From: Bacillus sp. AFS073361
GTDB lineage: Bacteria > Bacillota > Bacilli > Bacillales > Cytobacillaceae
Reading direction: 5' to 3'
DNA: 64,000 bases
Assembly (NCBI RefSeq): GCF_002567005.1
Contig: NZ_NUZU01000039.1
Coordinates: forward strand, 341,466 to 405,465
A program made the translations under genes and the position numbers. The notes beneath the pieces were generated by a model, which was not told the DNA's origin, searched no databases, and worked only from the letters and a program-made list of their open reading frames with translations. The stretch's first letter is position 1. Each line of letters starts with the position of its first letter. Of this stretch, positions 1 to 7,409 are shown one piece after another.

Positions 1-751
1 TCATTGTTGCTTTCTGTATTTCAGATTCTGATGCAATGGCATCTTTAATTTCTTGCAATTCTACTTTGGCCCTGCTTTCTTCACGCACTTGTTGGAGAAC
101 ACGTAAAGCTTCCCCCACTTTTCCTTGCGATGCCAACCAACGAGGGCTTTCAGGTACGATTAGCATTCCAAACCAAAGGACAACGGCTGGAAGTGTTGCT
201 ATAACTAGCATGTAACGCCAAACATGATCATTTTCACCCAATGTTGATGCAATGGCGGCATTAGCAGCGAATGCTAGAAATTGTCCAGTAACGATCATTA
301 ACTCATTCTGAGTAACCAACCTGCCCCGCTGTTCGACTGGTGCCATTTCTGCTAAAAAGGTTGGAACTGTAACTGAGGCCCCTCCAACTGCCAGCCCAAG
401 TAAAAAGCGAAAAACAAGCATCATACCTGCATTTGGTGCAAGGGTACATCCAAGTGCTGCAATAAAGAATAGTAATGCCAGACTAAGAATATTCTTTCGG
501 CGACCGTTACGATCTGACAGCCTACCGCCAAACACTGCCCCAAGTGCAGCTCCGAAAAGAAGTGAACTCGTAACAAGTCCTTCTGTTAACGGATTAAGAT
601 TGAGTTGGTCGGATTTAGACATATAAGGAAGGGCACCGTTGATTACTCCAGTATCATATCCAAACAGCAGTCCCCCGAATGTTGATATTAAAGTAATGAT
701 CCGTAAAAATGCCTTTGGAGTACGCCCCTTTTCAGTTACCTGATTTGCCAT
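1..751 (-). CDS. Sugar porter MFS transporter, IolT-like (3' end beyond window)
   Basis: The first ~250 residues of a major facilitator sugar/inositol:H+ symporter lie on the minus strand; the C-terminal half runs off the left edge. The start is the ATG at 751 behind a strong GGGGGGAG ribosome binding site. The translation has the LLFGYDTGVINGALPYM segment of the first helix, the loop GGRLSDRNGRRK between helices 2 and 3, and PESPRWLASQGK after helix 6, all typical of the sugar porter family. It closely resembles the intact transporter at 15187-16602. Three copies of a LacI-type operator lie directly upstream (839-1023) and a LacI regulator is encoded next to it, so it is probably controlled by that regulator. 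The substrate is inferred to be myo-inositol or a related polyol from similarity and context only. Confidence 0.88.
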   Translation of the reverse strand, partial: MANQVTEKGRTPKAFLRIITLISTFGGLLFGYDTGVINGALPYMSKSDQLNLNPLTEGLVTSSLLFGAALGAVFGGRLSDRNGRRKNILSLALLFFIAALGCTLAPNAGMMLVFRFLLGLAVGGASVTVPTFLAEMAPVEQRGRLVTQNELMIVTGQFLAFAANAAIASTLGENDHVWRYMLVIATLPAVVLWFGMLIVPESPRWLASQGKVGEALRVLQQVREESRAKVELQEIKDAIASESEIQKATM

Positions 752-838
752 AAGTATTTCTCCCCCCACATTTTAATGTTTAATATGAACTTTCGAGCCA
801 TTTATGTATAAATCTTAGAGGCTACTTAGGCTCATTTA

Positions 839-853
839 CGCATACGCTTGCAT
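839..853. promoter_or_regulatory. LacI-type operator copy 1 (CGCATACGCTTGCAT)
   Basis: An imperfect palindrome with a central CG, as LacI-family operators have. Two further copies (935-949, 1009-1023) and a perfect version (2117-2130) lie within 1.3 kb, flanking the LacI gene at 1045-2073. This copy is the nearest to the transporter start at 751. Binding by that regulator is inferred. Confidence 0.65.
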
Positions 854-934
854 TTATATTTAAATAAAAATGGTTAATTTAATCATTCTTTTTTACTAAC
901 CTCCAAATATATCCTTATAAATATAAACGTTTAA

Positions 935-949
935 CGCATACGCTTGCAT
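935..949. promoter_or_regulatory. LacI-type operator copy 2 (CGCATACGCTTGCAT)
   Basis: Identical over 15 bp to the copy at 839-853 and 96 bp from it. It sits in the spacer between the LacI gene and the transporter start. Confidence 0.65.
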
Positions 950-1008
950 TTGTTGGTAAAATAATAATTAGTTGCTATTTTTTATCTTCTAAAAGAATCT
1001 TAGATTCA

Positions 1009-1023
1009 TGCATACGCTTGCAT
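1009..1023. promoter_or_regulatory. LacI-type operator copy 3 (TGCATACGCTTGCAT)
   Basis: Third copy of the same motif, one base different at its edge, 74 bp from copy 2 and just after the stop of the LacI gene. Three spaced operators would allow DNA looping, which is an inference. Confidence 0.6.
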
Positions 1024-1044
1024 TAATGAGAGAAAAGGAGTAAG

Positions 1045-2073
1045 TTAGACTTTTCCTCCGCAAGATTCTCTTATAACTAATGTAGGACTAATTTCAAGTT
1101 TTTGTTTCATGGTTGATGTCGAATTTAATTTCTCTATTAACCGTTTACATGTTAGTGTTGCAATTTCTTTTATAGGTTGATGGATGGTTGATAGATATGG
1201 TTTATAGAAAGTACATAACTCAATATCATCAAATCCTATCACGGCTATTTCATTAGGAACATTTATATCCAGTTCCTTCAATGCCGAGATTGCCCCTAAT
1301 GCCATCAGATCATTCTGAGCAAAAATGGCTGTCACATCTTTTAAAATATCCATATTTTCCTTTATCAAGCGGTAACCCGAATGGAAGGTCGTGTCCCCAT
1401 AAAATAATTTATCACCATCATATTGAAGATGATGATCCTTAAAAGCTGCTTTAAAGCCTTCAGTCCGCTGTTCAAACTCGCCGCCGTTGATATTAGCAGA
1501 CAAACACATGATGTTCCTATGACCTAGATTAATTAAGTGATCACCCGCAATATACCCGCCTTTATGCTGGTCAACACAAACAAAATCTACATCCTTTGTT
1601 TTATAAAATGGTGGTAAATACTTGCAGAATATGAAAGGGACTTCAGTTTTTTCTAGTGCTTTTATGGATTTATCATCTAAAGACGGCTCCATTATAATCA
1701 GTCCATCTACTTTCTTTGCAGCAATGAATCTTTCGATATTATTTTGTTCTGTAAACCGATTCTCAAAAAATGAGCTAATAACATCCATTTGCATCTGTTC
1801 AAGAGTTTCAATAATTTCATTCTGCCATGAGCTAAAGTATACTTCTATACCCTGTCCAAATAAACTCTTAGGTAAAATGACACCTATAGTACTGGTTTTA
1901 TTCGCGCTTAAGCTTCTTGCATTAGCATTAAATTGAAAGCCATGCTCTTGTGCGATTTTCAAAACCTTTTTCTTGGTTTTCTCTGAAATCATTGGACTGT
2001 CATTTAAACATCTGGAGACAGTAGATTGACTCACATTCGCCATTTTTGCAATATCTTTCGTGGTGATTGCCAT
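1045..2073 (-). CDS. LacI family transcriptional regulator (LacI-1)
   Basis: A 342-residue LacI/GalR repressor. Residues 1-55 form the lambda-repressor-like helix-turn-helix (TKDIAKMANVSQSTVSRCLN) with the hinge helix NANARSLS. The rest is the periplasmic-binding-protein-like sensor domain, with GVILPKSLFG near residue 65 and VIGFDDIELCTFYKPYLSTI near the end. The length is normal for the family. The start ATG at 2073 follows AAGAGGCGAG. Its own upstream region holds a perfect palindromic operator (2117-2130), and the same motif occurs three times before the neighbouring sugar porter, so autoregulation and control of that transporter are likely. The effector is unknown; a sugar or inositol derivative is expected from context. 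Confidence 0.92.
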   Translation of the reverse strand: MAITTKDIAKMANVSQSTVSRCLNDSPMISEKTKKKVLKIAQEHGFQFNANARSLSANKTSTIGVILPKSLFGQGIEVYFSSWQNEIIETLEQMQMDVISSFFENRFTEQNNIERFIAAKKVDGLIIMEPSLDDKSIKALEKTEVPFIFCKYLPPFYKTKDVDFVCVDQHKGGYIAGDHLINLGHRNIMCLSANINGGEFEQRTEGFKAAFKDHHLQYDGDKLFYGDTTFHSGYRLIKENMDILKDVTAIFAQNDLMALGAISALKELDINVPNEIAVIGFDDIELCTFYKPYLSTIHQPIKEIATLTCKRLIEKLNSTSTMKQKLEISPTLVIRESCGGKV

Positions 2074-2116
2074 AATAGCATTCTCGCCTCTTTATTATCT
2101 ATTTTTTATTAGACTA

Positions 2117-2130
2117 CGCATACGTATGCG
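2117..2130. promoter_or_regulatory. Perfect palindromic LacI operator CGCATACGTATGCG
   Basis: A perfect 14-bp palindrome, 44 bp upstream of the LacI-1 start codon, matching the three operator copies before the sugar porter. It probably serves autoregulation. Confidence 0.65.
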
Positions 2131-2238
2131 CTTTGAATAATATTTTATAATATTCAGTCTATAAAATCAATAAAGAGTTCTCCTTATCCAGCCCCTCTCT
2201 CTAGAAATTTTAAAGAAAGTTATTCAATAGTTTACATT

Positions 2239-2256
2239 TTGGTTAACTGTTGAATA
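2239..2256 (+). promoter_or_regulatory. IolR-type direct repeat (TTGGTTA / TTGAATA)
   Basis: Two half-sites begin 11 bp apart, the spacing seen at all the other IolR-like sites in this window. They lie just downstream of a promoter (2269-2297) that is a near copy of the iolA promoter, in the same relative position as at iolA. Confidence 0.5.
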
Positions 2257-2268
2257 ATCTATGGGTAA

Positions 2269-2297
2269 ATATTAATATCAAAAACGCTTTCAGTCAA
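2269..2297 (-). promoter_or_regulatory. Promoter duplicated from the iolA promoter
   Basis: On the minus strand: -35 TTGACT (2292-2297), a 17-bp spacer starting GAAAGCGTTT, and -10 TAATAT (2269-2274). The same -35, spacer length and TGAAAGCG core occur at the iolA promoter (26790-26818). The AAAGCGTTT core resembles half of a CcpA cre box. It now reads toward lacI-1. Confidence 0.6.
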
Positions 2298-2333
2298 TAG
2301 TTGTTTCAAAATTTATCAAAAAATTTAAAAAAG

Positions 2334-2373
2334 CCCCTTTCTGTGAGACAATTTTACTATCTGCACAAAAGGG
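2334..2373 (-). terminator. Probable terminator of the transporter remnant
   Basis: The arms CCCCTTTCTGTG and CACAAAAGGG can pair around an 18-nt loop. On the minus strand the hairpin is followed by a run of T, as expected downstream of the truncated transporter ending at 2444. Confidence 0.45.
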
Positions 2374-2443
2374 ACAATATCAAATGGACATTTATATGTT
2401 TAATTTTGAAATGTAGAAGCTCACATGATTCAACACTACTATT

Positions 2444-2764
2444 CTACGCCTTCATTTTAAAGTTCTCTTCTATCTGTTCAAGCGAAAGCCCTCTTGTCTC
2501 TGGTAAGTTTTTCGCTACGAATGCCACCCCAATGAACCCAAACACAGCAAATAAGAAAAATGTTCCTGAAAGTCCGACAACCTTCAAAAGAGTAGGGAAG
2601 AATAGACCTACTATAAAATTGCAAAGCCATAAGAATAATGTAGCAATTCCCATACCTACACCACGTAAGCGAGCAGGGGAAATTTCAGCAATAATCAGCC
2701 AGCCTAAAGGGCCAATCGCCCCTTGGAAGAAGGCTAAATATAGGACTGTCAGTGTTAAAAGTTC
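2444..2764 (-). pseudogene. Remnant of an IolT-like sugar porter (C-terminal ~106 residues)
   Basis: On the minus strand the frame encodes only the end of a sugar porter: LTVLYLAFFQGAIGPLGW, then AEISPARLRGVGMGIATLF, and the family signature LPETRGLSLEQIEENF before the stop. It aligns with the last ~105 residues of the intact transporter at 15187-16602. An in-frame stop lies directly upstream at about 2767, and no N-terminal part or ribosome binding site is present. About 360 codons are missing, so this is a deletion remnant. A third related transporter is cut by the left edge of the window, so at least three copies once existed here. Confidence 0.85.
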
Positions 2765-2895
2765 TTAGTCTATTGATTTCTTAGTTATTCCTTCTTGTCT
2801 TGTACATTTTTTTAATGGTTAAATAGATTCTAGACGCCAGCCTTACTTTTAGATTGTTGGACAAACAAAGCTGCAGATTCCCCATAACGCACCTC

Positions 2896-2924
2896 AAGGA
2901 AGAACCCTTTAGGAGTTCTTCCTT
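2896..2924 (-). terminator. Hairpin downstream of iolE
   Basis: AAGGAAGAAC and GTTCTTCCTT form a perfect 10-bp stem with a 9-nt loop, 70 bp after the iolE stop. There is no clear T-run on either side, so it may be a weak or Rho-assisted terminator. Confidence 0.45.
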
Positions 2925-2994
2925 ACTCATTACTCATCGCTATCATTTACTTTTAAGAATTATTATTTTTACTAGAGTGGTAATTTCTGATTCT

Positions 2995-3891
2995 TTACAG
3001 CCCGGCTGTTTCCCGGATGTACTCTCTTGCTTTCACTGCATATTCGAATGGATTGGCAATTGCCGGATCCTGTTCGGCCTCAACTACAAACCATCCATTA
3101 TAGTTTGCTTCGCTTAGGATCTCAAATACTGGTTTGAAATCAATGACGCCGTCTCCTGGTACGGTGAAAACCCCTGCTTTTACTGCCTGCAAAAAGCTCA
3201 TTTTTTCACTATGTACTCTTTCCATAACATCCATACGGACATCCTTTAAGTGAACGTGATGGATCCGATCAACGTATTTTTTTAATACTGCCAGATGATC
3301 CTCGCCGGAGAATACCAGATGGCCTGTATCGTAAAGAAGGGATACTTTTTCAGGGTCGGTTCCTTCCATTAAGCAGTCTATTTCTGTTGTGGTTTGCACG
3401 CCTGTACCCATGTGGTGATGGTAGACAATTTTCATGCCCTTTTCAGCCGCCAGGTCGCCAAGGCGAGTCAGCCCTTCCGATAAGAGCTTCCAATCTTCTT
3501 CAGTATTTACAGGTTTACTTGCAAATAGCGGTGTTTCCATTTGGCCCTGGATGCTGTTGCCTTGTTCCGAGACAACAATTACTTTTGCGCCCATATCATG
3601 AAGAAAATCACGATGTTCGATAAAGGCTTTTGCGGTTTCATCGAATGGTTTTGAAGTTAAAAAGGAACTAAACCAAGCACTTGCAATCTCTAATCCTCTT
3701 AAAGAAAGGGCCTTTTTTAAAACCTCTGTGTCTCGCGGATACTTGTTTCCCACTTCACTTCCCGAAAAACCGGAAAGTGCCATTTCACTTATGCATTGCT
3801 CGAAGGTCACTTCACTTCCGAGTTCAGGCATATCATCATTCGTCCAGCCGATTGGGGCAATGGCCAATTTTACTTGATTTGCGCTAAACAT
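2995..3891 (-). CDS. iolE: Inosose dehydratase IolE
   Basis: A 298-residue enzyme of the xylose-isomerase-like TIM-barrel family. It dehydrates 2-keto-myo-inositol (scyllo-inosose), the second step of inositol catabolism, in the cytosol. Features that match Bacillus IolE are KLAIAPIGWTNDDMPELG at residues 8-25, EVGNKYPRDT at 46-55, KIVYHHHMGTGVQ at 154-166, LLYDTGHLVFSG at 185-196, HHVHLKD at 211-217 and VVEAEQDP at 269-276. The start chosen is the ATG at 3891, eight bases after AAGGAGG; ATGs slightly further upstream overlap or crowd that site. It follows iolG in the same direction, 151 bp away. Length and sequence are normal for the family. Confidence 0.95.
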   Translation of the reverse strand: MFSANQVKLAIAPIGWTNDDMPELGSEVTFEQCISEMALSGFSGSEVGNKYPRDTEVLKKALSLRGLEIASAWFSSFLTSKPFDETAKAFIEHRDFLHDMGAKVIVVSEQGNSIQGQMETPLFASKPVNTEEDWKLLSEGLTRLGDLAAEKGMKIVYHHHMGTGVQTTTEIDCLMEGTDPEKVSLLYDTGHLVFSGEDHLAVLKKYVDRIHHVHLKDVRMDVMERVHSEKMSFLQAVKAGVFTVPGDGVIDFKPVFEILSEANYNGWFVVEAEQDPAIANPFEYAVKAREYIRETAGL

Positions 3892-3965
3892 GATCATATC
3901 CTCCTTCATCTTGTTCTGAGTTTGTAATAATGGCCTATTCTTCTCTTTGCCATTTAGTAATACAT

Positions 3966-4019
3966 AACCTCCTAAAAACGGCAGATCAAGCGGATGATTT
4001 TCTCTACTATTAGGAGGTT
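3966..4019 (-). promoter_or_regulatory. Inverted repeat enclosing a Shine-Dalgarno-like sequence in the iolG-iolE gap
   Basis: AACCTCCTAA (3966-3975) and TTAGGAGGTT (4010-4019) are perfect 10-bp complements separated by 34 nt. On the transcript one arm contains a strong Shine-Dalgarno-like sequence followed by very short open frames (ATG-TAT-TAC-stop). Sequestering of that site by the other arm is possible. The function is unknown. Confidence 0.35.
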
Positions 4020-4042
4020 CGTAGTTTATTTCTTCATTTCTA

Positions 4043-5062
4043 TTAAATTACTAAAGCTGCTTGATTTAATTGAACAGGTGCACCCTTTTCAAGCGATTCT
4101 TTTGCTGCCTTTGCAATTTTCTGAGCTTGTAAGCCATCAAAGCCCGTACAGTTAACTTCTGTATTTTTGAGAATAGCGGAAGCAAATTCTACCACTTCAT
4201 CGATATATGCTTGATTATAACGCTCAAGGAAAAAGTAAAGCGGCTTTTCTTTCGTAACACTCTCTGCTGTTGATACTTCTACATTAGTGGCACGATTGTT
4301 ATCGGCTTGTGCTGCCCCTTTGGCACCGAAAACTTCAAGACGCTGGTCATAGCCATACACTGCCTGGCGGCTGTTATCAATGACTCCCAAAGCTCCATTG
4401 GCAAATTTTAGCGTAACGATTGCAGTATCGATATCACCTACTTCGCCAATTGCCGGGTCAACAAGGACTGCCCCTGCAGCTGATACCTCTACTACTTCAC
4501 TACCCATTACATAACGGGCCATATCGAAATCGTGGATCATCATATCCATAAACAATCCGCCGGAAGCCTTCACATAATCAACACCTGGTGGCTGCGGGTC
4601 ACGTGAGGTAATTTTTAAAATATGAGGCTCGCCAATTTGGCCGTCTTTCACAAGTGTTTGAATTTTGCGGAAGTTAGGATCATAGCGGCGGTTAAAACCA
4701 ATTTGCAGTTTTACACCGGCTTTTTCAACAACTGCCAATGCCTCTTCTGTTTCCTCAACTGAAAAGCTAACCGGTTTTTCACAGAAGATATCTTTGCCGG
4801 CAAGAGCTGCTTCTTTAATGATAGTAGCGTGTGTATTGGTTGGTGAACAAATGAAAACGGCTTGAATTTCCGGATCATTTAGCAACTCGTGATAATCAGC
4901 TGTTAAAACCTCAATTTGTTTTTCTTTTGCCCATGATTCAAGGTGATCTATAAAAACATCTGAAACACTTTTAATGCGAATTTGTGGTATCTTTCTTAAA
5001 TTATCTACATGTAATTTTCCAATCCGTCCTGCACCAATAATCCCAATTGTCAATGAAGTCAT
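4043..5062 (-). CDS. iolG: Inositol 2-dehydrogenase IolG (Gfo/Idh/MocA family)
   Basis: A 339-residue NAD-dependent dehydrogenase of the Gfo/Idh/MocA family. It oxidises myo-inositol to 2-keto-myo-inositol, the first catabolic step. The Rossmann motif GIIGAGRIGKLH is at 7-18 and the family signature CEKPVS at 94-99, with catalytic Lys96. The active-site helix FMDMMIHDFDMARYV is at 171-185, with Asp173 and His177. The sequence is very close to known bacterial IolG proteins, and iolE follows directly. The start ATG at 5062 has GGAGG at the right distance. Two LacI-type operators (5091-5104, 5179-5194) precede it. Of the four Gfo/Idh genes in the window this is the best candidate for the true myo-inositol dehydrogenase. 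Confidence 0.9.
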   Translation of the reverse strand: MTSLTIGIIGAGRIGKLHVDNLRKIPQIRIKSVSDVFIDHLESWAKEKQIEVLTADYHELLNDPEIQAVFICSPTNTHATIIKEAALAGKDIFCEKPVSFSVEETEEALAVVEKAGVKLQIGFNRRYDPNFRKIQTLVKDGQIGEPHILKITSRDPQPPGVDYVKASGGLFMDMMIHDFDMARYVMGSEVVEVSAAGAVLVDPAIGEVGDIDTAIVTLKFANGALGVIDNSRQAVYGYDQRLEVFGAKGAAQADNNRATNVEVSTAESVTKEKPLYFFLERYNQAYIDEVVEFASAILKNTEVNCTGFDGLQAQKIAKAAKESLEKGAPVQLNQAALVI

Positions 5063-5090
5063 GAAATGATTCCTCCAATAATATTATTCG

Positions 5091-5104
5091 GTTAAGCGAT
5101 TTCC
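5091..5104. promoter_or_regulatory. LacI-type operator, AAGCG class (GTTAAGCGATTTCC)
   Basis: Resembles the GGTTAAGCGCTTTCC motif found before the ABC transporter (9973) and the oxidoreductase starting at 11089. It lies 30 bp upstream of iolG. LacI-2 (5215-6237) is the likely ligand; a CcpA cre site is an alternative reading. Confidence 0.5.
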
Positions 5105-5178
5105 TTAACAACGATTATACATTTTCTATATATTTTCATCGATCAGTTATTTGAATTTCCTTAATTTTAACTTAAAGT

Positions 5179-5194
5179 GATTAAGCGCTTACTC
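5179..5194. promoter_or_regulatory. LacI-type operator, AAGCG class (GATTAAGCGCTTACTC)
   Basis: Near-palindromic TAAGCGCTTA core, 117 bp upstream of iolG and just after the lacI-2 gene. Second copy of the motif in this spacer. Confidence 0.5.
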
Positions 5195-5202
5195 TAAAAG
5201 GG

Positions 5203-5228
5203 AAAAACCCCGACCTAGCTGGGTTTTC
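5203..5228 (-). terminator. Terminator overlapping the 3' end of lacI-2
   Basis: On the minus strand AAAACCC pairs with GGGTTTT, followed by TTCCCTTTT. The hairpin includes the lacI-2 stop codon, so it would separate lacI-2 from iolG. Confidence 0.55.
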
Positions 5229-6237
5229 CTTCAATATTTTTTAAACTTCTTACAGAATTCCGTTCTACCAGCATAGGTGAGAGCATGATCCGCTGCTGTG
5301 GCATCGTTGGGTCTTTCATTAATTTTAAGAGCTGATCAATCGCATAGTGGGCTAATTCTTCTTTCGGCTGAGCAATTGTTGTTAAACCTGGATCTGCTAA
5401 TTCAGCGTAAATGGTATTATCGAAACCAACAATTGATAAATCTTGCGGTATACGAATATTTACTTTCCGCGACTCATTAATAAGGATAGCAGCAATCAAA
5501 TCTGTTGAGGCAAACACAGCAGTAGGCCTATCCTTTAAAGAAAATATTTTCCTTGCTGCGGCTTTTGCCTCGTCAATAGTAGACATCGCGTTGACCGTCC
5601 ATTCTTCCTCTAACGAAATCCCTTCACCAGCTAACGATTGTTTGAATCCCTCTAAACGCATGCGTCCGCTGGCTCGATTTAATTCGGCTATGATCGCAAT
5701 ATCCGTATGTCCTTTATCCAATAAATAACGGCCTGCCATATATCCACCTCGTACATCATCAGTAGTAACAATGTGTGATGAAAAACGGAGGTTATCAATT
5801 GAAAACATTAAATGGGGGATATTTTTTCTTTGTAGATTTTTATATACCTTCCAATCTTCCTGCTCTGTCGCGATAATAATCCCGTCAACTTGCTTTTTTA
5901 ATAAAAGATCCAAATATTCCTTTTCCCGCTCAATTTGGTAATCAGTGCTACACATAATAATTGCATAGCCCATCTCGCGTGCATTGTTTTCCAACGCCCG
6001 CCCAACTTCTGCAAAGAAGGCATTTGAAATATCAGGAACAAGAACTCCAATCGTATATGTTTGCTTTCCTGTTAATGCCGCTGCAACACTGCTTGGCTGA
6101 TAGTCAAGTTCCCGCATTATTTCAGTCACTTTTTTCCTGGTTTTTTCACTGATCCGACCTGAATTATTAACTACCTTTGATACGGTTGCAATGGAGACCC
6201 CCGCCTTTTCAGCTACATCGTAAATCGTCGGCTTCAT
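5215..6237 (-). CDS. LacI family transcriptional regulator (LacI-2)
   Basis: A 340-residue LacI/GalR regulator. The N-terminal HTH is IYDVAEKAGVSIATVSKVVN (residues 4-23), followed by the hinge PSSVAAALTGKQ and a sugar-binding sensor domain beginning GVLVPDISNAFF. It lies between the binding protein of the ABC importer (81 bp upstream) and iolG (downstream), all on one strand. It is the obvious candidate to control both through the AAGCG-class operators at 5091, 5179, 9973 and 11145. The start ATG at 6237 follows AGAAGGAG. LacI-3 (11521-12531) is a similar protein with comparable HTH residues, so their operator preferences may overlap. Confidence 0.92.
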   Translation of the reverse strand: MKPTIYDVAEKAGVSIATVSKVVNNSGRISEKTRKKVTEIMRELDYQPSSVAAALTGKQTYTIGVLVPDISNAFFAEVGRALENNAREMGYAIIMCSTDYQIEREKEYLDLLLKKQVDGIIIATEQEDWKVYKNLQRKNIPHLMFSIDNLRFSSHIVTTDDVRGGYMAGRYLLDKGHTDIAIIAELNRASGRMRLEGFKQSLAGEGISLEEEWTVNAMSTIDEAKAAARKIFSLKDRPTAVFASTDLIAAILINESRKVNIRIPQDLSIVGFDNTIYAELADPGLTTIAQPKEELAHYAIDQLLKLMKDPTMPQQRIMLSPMLVERNSVRSLKNIEGKPS

Positions 6238-6318
6238 CCACTTTCAAACTCCTTCTAAACTGTCCTATTTTGATACCATTTTACCATGAAGGAATTTTGG
6301 GGGTAATACCAGGACTAA

Positions 6319-7299
6319 TTATTTTGAAATACTCTTTAAGAAATCAAGTTGTTTTTGAGCATTATCCTTCGTAATAACTTGAATTCCACTGTCGATGCGG
6401 TTTGAGATCTTTTTGCCATCAGCTACTTTTAAAGCATTTTCAACACCTTGGTATCCCATATTATATGGACTTTGTGCAATAGTACCAGCAAGACCTCCGC
6501 TAAGAATTGATTGAACTGCTTCTTGAGTACCATCAGTACCGATTACTTTAATATCCAAGTGTTTTGCCTGAACCGCACGCAATGCTCCAAGTGCCATATC
6601 ATCATTAGCTGCAAATACACCTTTTACGTCACTGTGTTTCTCAATAATATTTTCCATAACTGACAATGCTTTTGCTTTGTCGCTATCGGCAGGCTGTTGT
6701 GCAACGACTTTTATTCCTTCTTTAATAAGTTCGTCCTTAGCACCTTTAATCCGTTGGTCAGTCGCAGGGTTACCGAGTGCTCCTGCAATAAGGACAACTT
6801 TATCACCTTTGTGAAGCATGGAACCAAGCAATTTACCTGCTTGAGCACCTGCTGTTGCATTATCCGTACCGATGAAGGTAGTTTTGCCATCAAATGTAGC
6901 GTCTGAATCAATTAAAAGCACCGGTATTTTCGCTTTTACCGCACTGGTTAATACTGGTACAACCGTGGTTGGCTGCGATGGAGATACAACAATTGCACTT
7001 GGTGACTGGCTGATTTGGTCTTGAATCATGTTAACTTGTTCCATAACTTGTGATTCAGCTGATGGTCCTACTACATTTACATTAACCCCCAGCTTCTTAC
7101 CTGCTGCCTCAGCACCAGCCTGGACATATTGCCAATAAGGGCTTGATAATGTTTTTAATACAACAGTGACGCTTTTATCACTGTTATTACTTGCGGTTGC
7201 GCTGGTGCTTTTACTAGTACTTGATGAACAACCGGCGATAAATGTCATGCAGGATAAGGCTACAGCAGCACCAACTAATTTAATTTTATTCGTATTCAT
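6319..7299 (-). CDS. Sugar/inositol ABC transporter substrate-binding lipoprotein (RbsB/IbpA-like)
   Basis: A 326-residue solute-binding protein of the ribose/inositol class (Peripla_BP_4). A signal sequence ends in the lipobox FIAGC with Cys24 as the lipidated residue, followed by a Ser/Thr-rich linker. The two-lobed domain shows VLKTLSSPYWQYVQAGAEAA near residues 47-66, VVSPSQPTTVVPVL in the middle and VFAANDDMALGALRAVQAK in the C-terminal lobe. It is the last component of the operon ATPase-permease-binding protein. Proximity to iolG and iolE suggests import of inositol or a stereoisomer, as for the Caulobacter IbpA-IatAP system; ribose or another sugar cannot be excluded. Confidence 0.9.
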   Translation of the reverse strand: MNTNKIKLVGAAVALSCMTFIAGCSSSTSKSTSATASNNSDKSVTVVLKTLSSPYWQYVQAGAEAAGKKLGVNVNVVGPSAESQVMEQVNMIQDQISQSPSAIVVSPSQPTTVVPVLTSAVKAKIPVLLIDSDATFDGKTTFIGTDNATAGAQAGKLLGSMLHKGDKVVLIAGALGNPATDQRIKGAKDELIKEGIKVVAQQPADSDKAKALSVMENIIEKHSDVKGVFAANDDMALGALRAVQAKHLDIKVIGTDGTQEAVQSILSGGLAGTIAQSPYNMGYQGVENALKVADGKKISNRIDSGIQVITKDNAQKQLDFLKSISK

Positions 7300-7409
7300 T
7301 TGTATTCCCCCACTTTTCCTGTTTTTAATGAAGTTTTATGACTACCACATAGTGATAAAGAAGTCGCGTTTTGTATAGATATTTGGCGAACAAGATACAA
7401 ACAAAAGAA

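Noticed and set aside
2301..2768. A 155-codon plus-strand frame opposite the transporter remnant
   Set aside because: It is the antisense shadow of the sugar porter C-terminus; the analogous shadow (15155-15466) appears opposite the intact transporter.
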